The position numbers and the translations under genes were made by a program. DNA of 6,113 nt from Syntrophaceae bacterium (lineage in GTDB: Bacteria; Desulfobacterota; Syntrophia; Syntrophales; Smithellaceae): assembly GCA_003506745.1 (NCBI GenBank), contig DNYQ01000284.1:1-6113 (forward strand), in the 5' to 3' direction. This document shows, piece after piece, positions 5,853 through 6,113 of the stretch; positions within the stretch are counted from its first letter, which is position 1; every line of letters starts with the position of its first letter. The notes beneath the pieces were generated by a model. The model made no database searches. It saw only the letters and a program-made list of their open reading frames with translations, and was not told where the DNA came from.

Positions 5853-6113
5853 GTGGAAAAAATTTTGCCCGATTTCCAAAAATATCTTATTGACCACAAC
5901 CTGGCGCCGATGGGGCATGTTTCATTTTACGCCCTGTGGGCAAGCAAATTTCTGTGTTTTTCCAACAACAATAAGGATAAAAACATTGAACTCAGAATCA
6001 GGCTTTTTCTTGAATATTTGGCGAAAGAAAAAAAGCTGTCCCGCTGGCAGGTGGAACAGGCGGATGACGCAATAAGGCTCTATATCAATCATTTTCTGTC
6101 CGGCGATACATCG
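5853..6113 (+). CDS. intI: Integron integrase (tyrosine recombinase), N-terminal part
   Basis: The first 87 codons are in the window; the catalytic domain (Arg...His-x-x-Arg...Tyr) lies beyond the right edge. The visible part is the SAM-like core-binding domain of tyrosine recombinases. It opens MEKILPDFQKYLIDHNLAP, continues with a helix carrying FYALWASKFLCF (about 24-35), then RLFLEYLAKEKKLSRWQVEQ (about 48-67) and ADDAIRLYINHFL (about 68-80). The WQVxQAxxAIxxY pattern is typical of environmental IntI proteins. The identification rests on this pattern plus the divergent cassette array with attC sites. The start is GTG, chosen for the very strong AGGAGGAG at 5841-5848; the first in-frame ATG is 20 codons in and would remove part of the first helix. 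IntI acts on single-stranded folded attC sites and on double-stranded attI to insert and excise cassettes. Confidence 0.85.
   Translation, partial: MEKILPDFQKYLIDHNLAPMGHVSFYALWASKFLCFSNNNKDKNIELRIRLFLEYLAKEKKLSRWQVEQADDAIRLYINHFLSGDTS

Larger units (their letters stand above)
3638..6113. mobile_element. Integron: intI start, attI region and a three-cassette array
   Basis: The integrase gene (from 5853, +) diverges from three cassettes on the minus strand. Reading crossover points as G^TT in the core sites, cassette 1 is 5624-4804 (821 bp), cassette 2 is 4803-4046 (758 bp) and cassette 3 is 4045-3644 (402 bp). Each holds one ORF filling nearly the whole unit and ends in an attC-like imperfect palindrome of 65-75 bp. 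Base composition differs between cassettes (cassette 2 is distinctly AT-rich) and from the GC-rich chromosomal genes at 1-3430, consistent with separate origins. The right end of the integron, including most of intI, lies beyond the window. Confidence 0.88.

Noticed and set aside
5890..6075. Plus-strand frame 5890-6075
   Set aside because: Out-of-frame shadow of the integrase, which starts at GTG 5853 behind a strong ribosome site.

Overview
The window looks like a bacterial chromosome segment that joins ordinary GC-rich metabolic genes (about 1-3430) to the start of an integron (about 3638-6113). The left part encodes an NAD(P)H-hydrate repair enzyme, a membrane sensor with a periplasmic c-type haem motif, and a nitroreductase-family flavoprotein. 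The haem sensor, the anaerobe-like gene mix and an integrase N-terminus resembling those of environmental chromosomal integrons suggest a Gram-negative anaerobe or facultative anaerobe, perhaps Desulfobacterota. That assignment is inference; the sequence does not prove it.

Layout. 1-863 (-) is the N-terminal part of a Tll0287-like/DUF3365 haem-sensor protein that runs off the left edge. 912-2483 (-) is a full-length bifunctional nnr, 48 nt upstream of the sensor and probably co-transcribed with it. 2484-2582 is a divergent promoter region. 2583-3431 (+) is a nitroreductase. 3432-3637 is a short non-cassette stretch with at most one tiny ORF. 3638-5624 holds three gene cassettes, all on the minus strand, each ending in an attC-like site: an unknown 107-aa protein, a zinc-ribbon membrane protein of 226 aa, and an endonuclease/exonuclease/phosphatase-fold enzyme of 242 aa. 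5625-5852 is an AT-rich attI/promoter region. From 5853 (+) the divergently transcribed integron integrase begins and runs off the right edge.

How it works together. The layout is the canonical one for an integron: integrase divergent from the array, cassettes all in one orientation, almost no space between genes apart from the attC sites, and a shared promoter expected in the integrase-proximal region. The cassette boundaries can be read to the base. The first bases of cassette 1 (TTAGCTC) are exactly complementary to the R'' end of its own attC (GAGCTAAC), as expected if the cassette was once a closed circle. The cassette genes begin within 12-31 nt of their left boundary, and two of them take ribosome-binding bases from the attC core junction. 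Two of the three stop codons lie inside the R'' core.

No wholly new system can be demonstrated from this sequence alone. The most noteworthy content is the integron itself, its three cassette products (two without a known role), a divergent attC, a hairpin over the likely integrase promoter, and the haem sensor linked to nnr.
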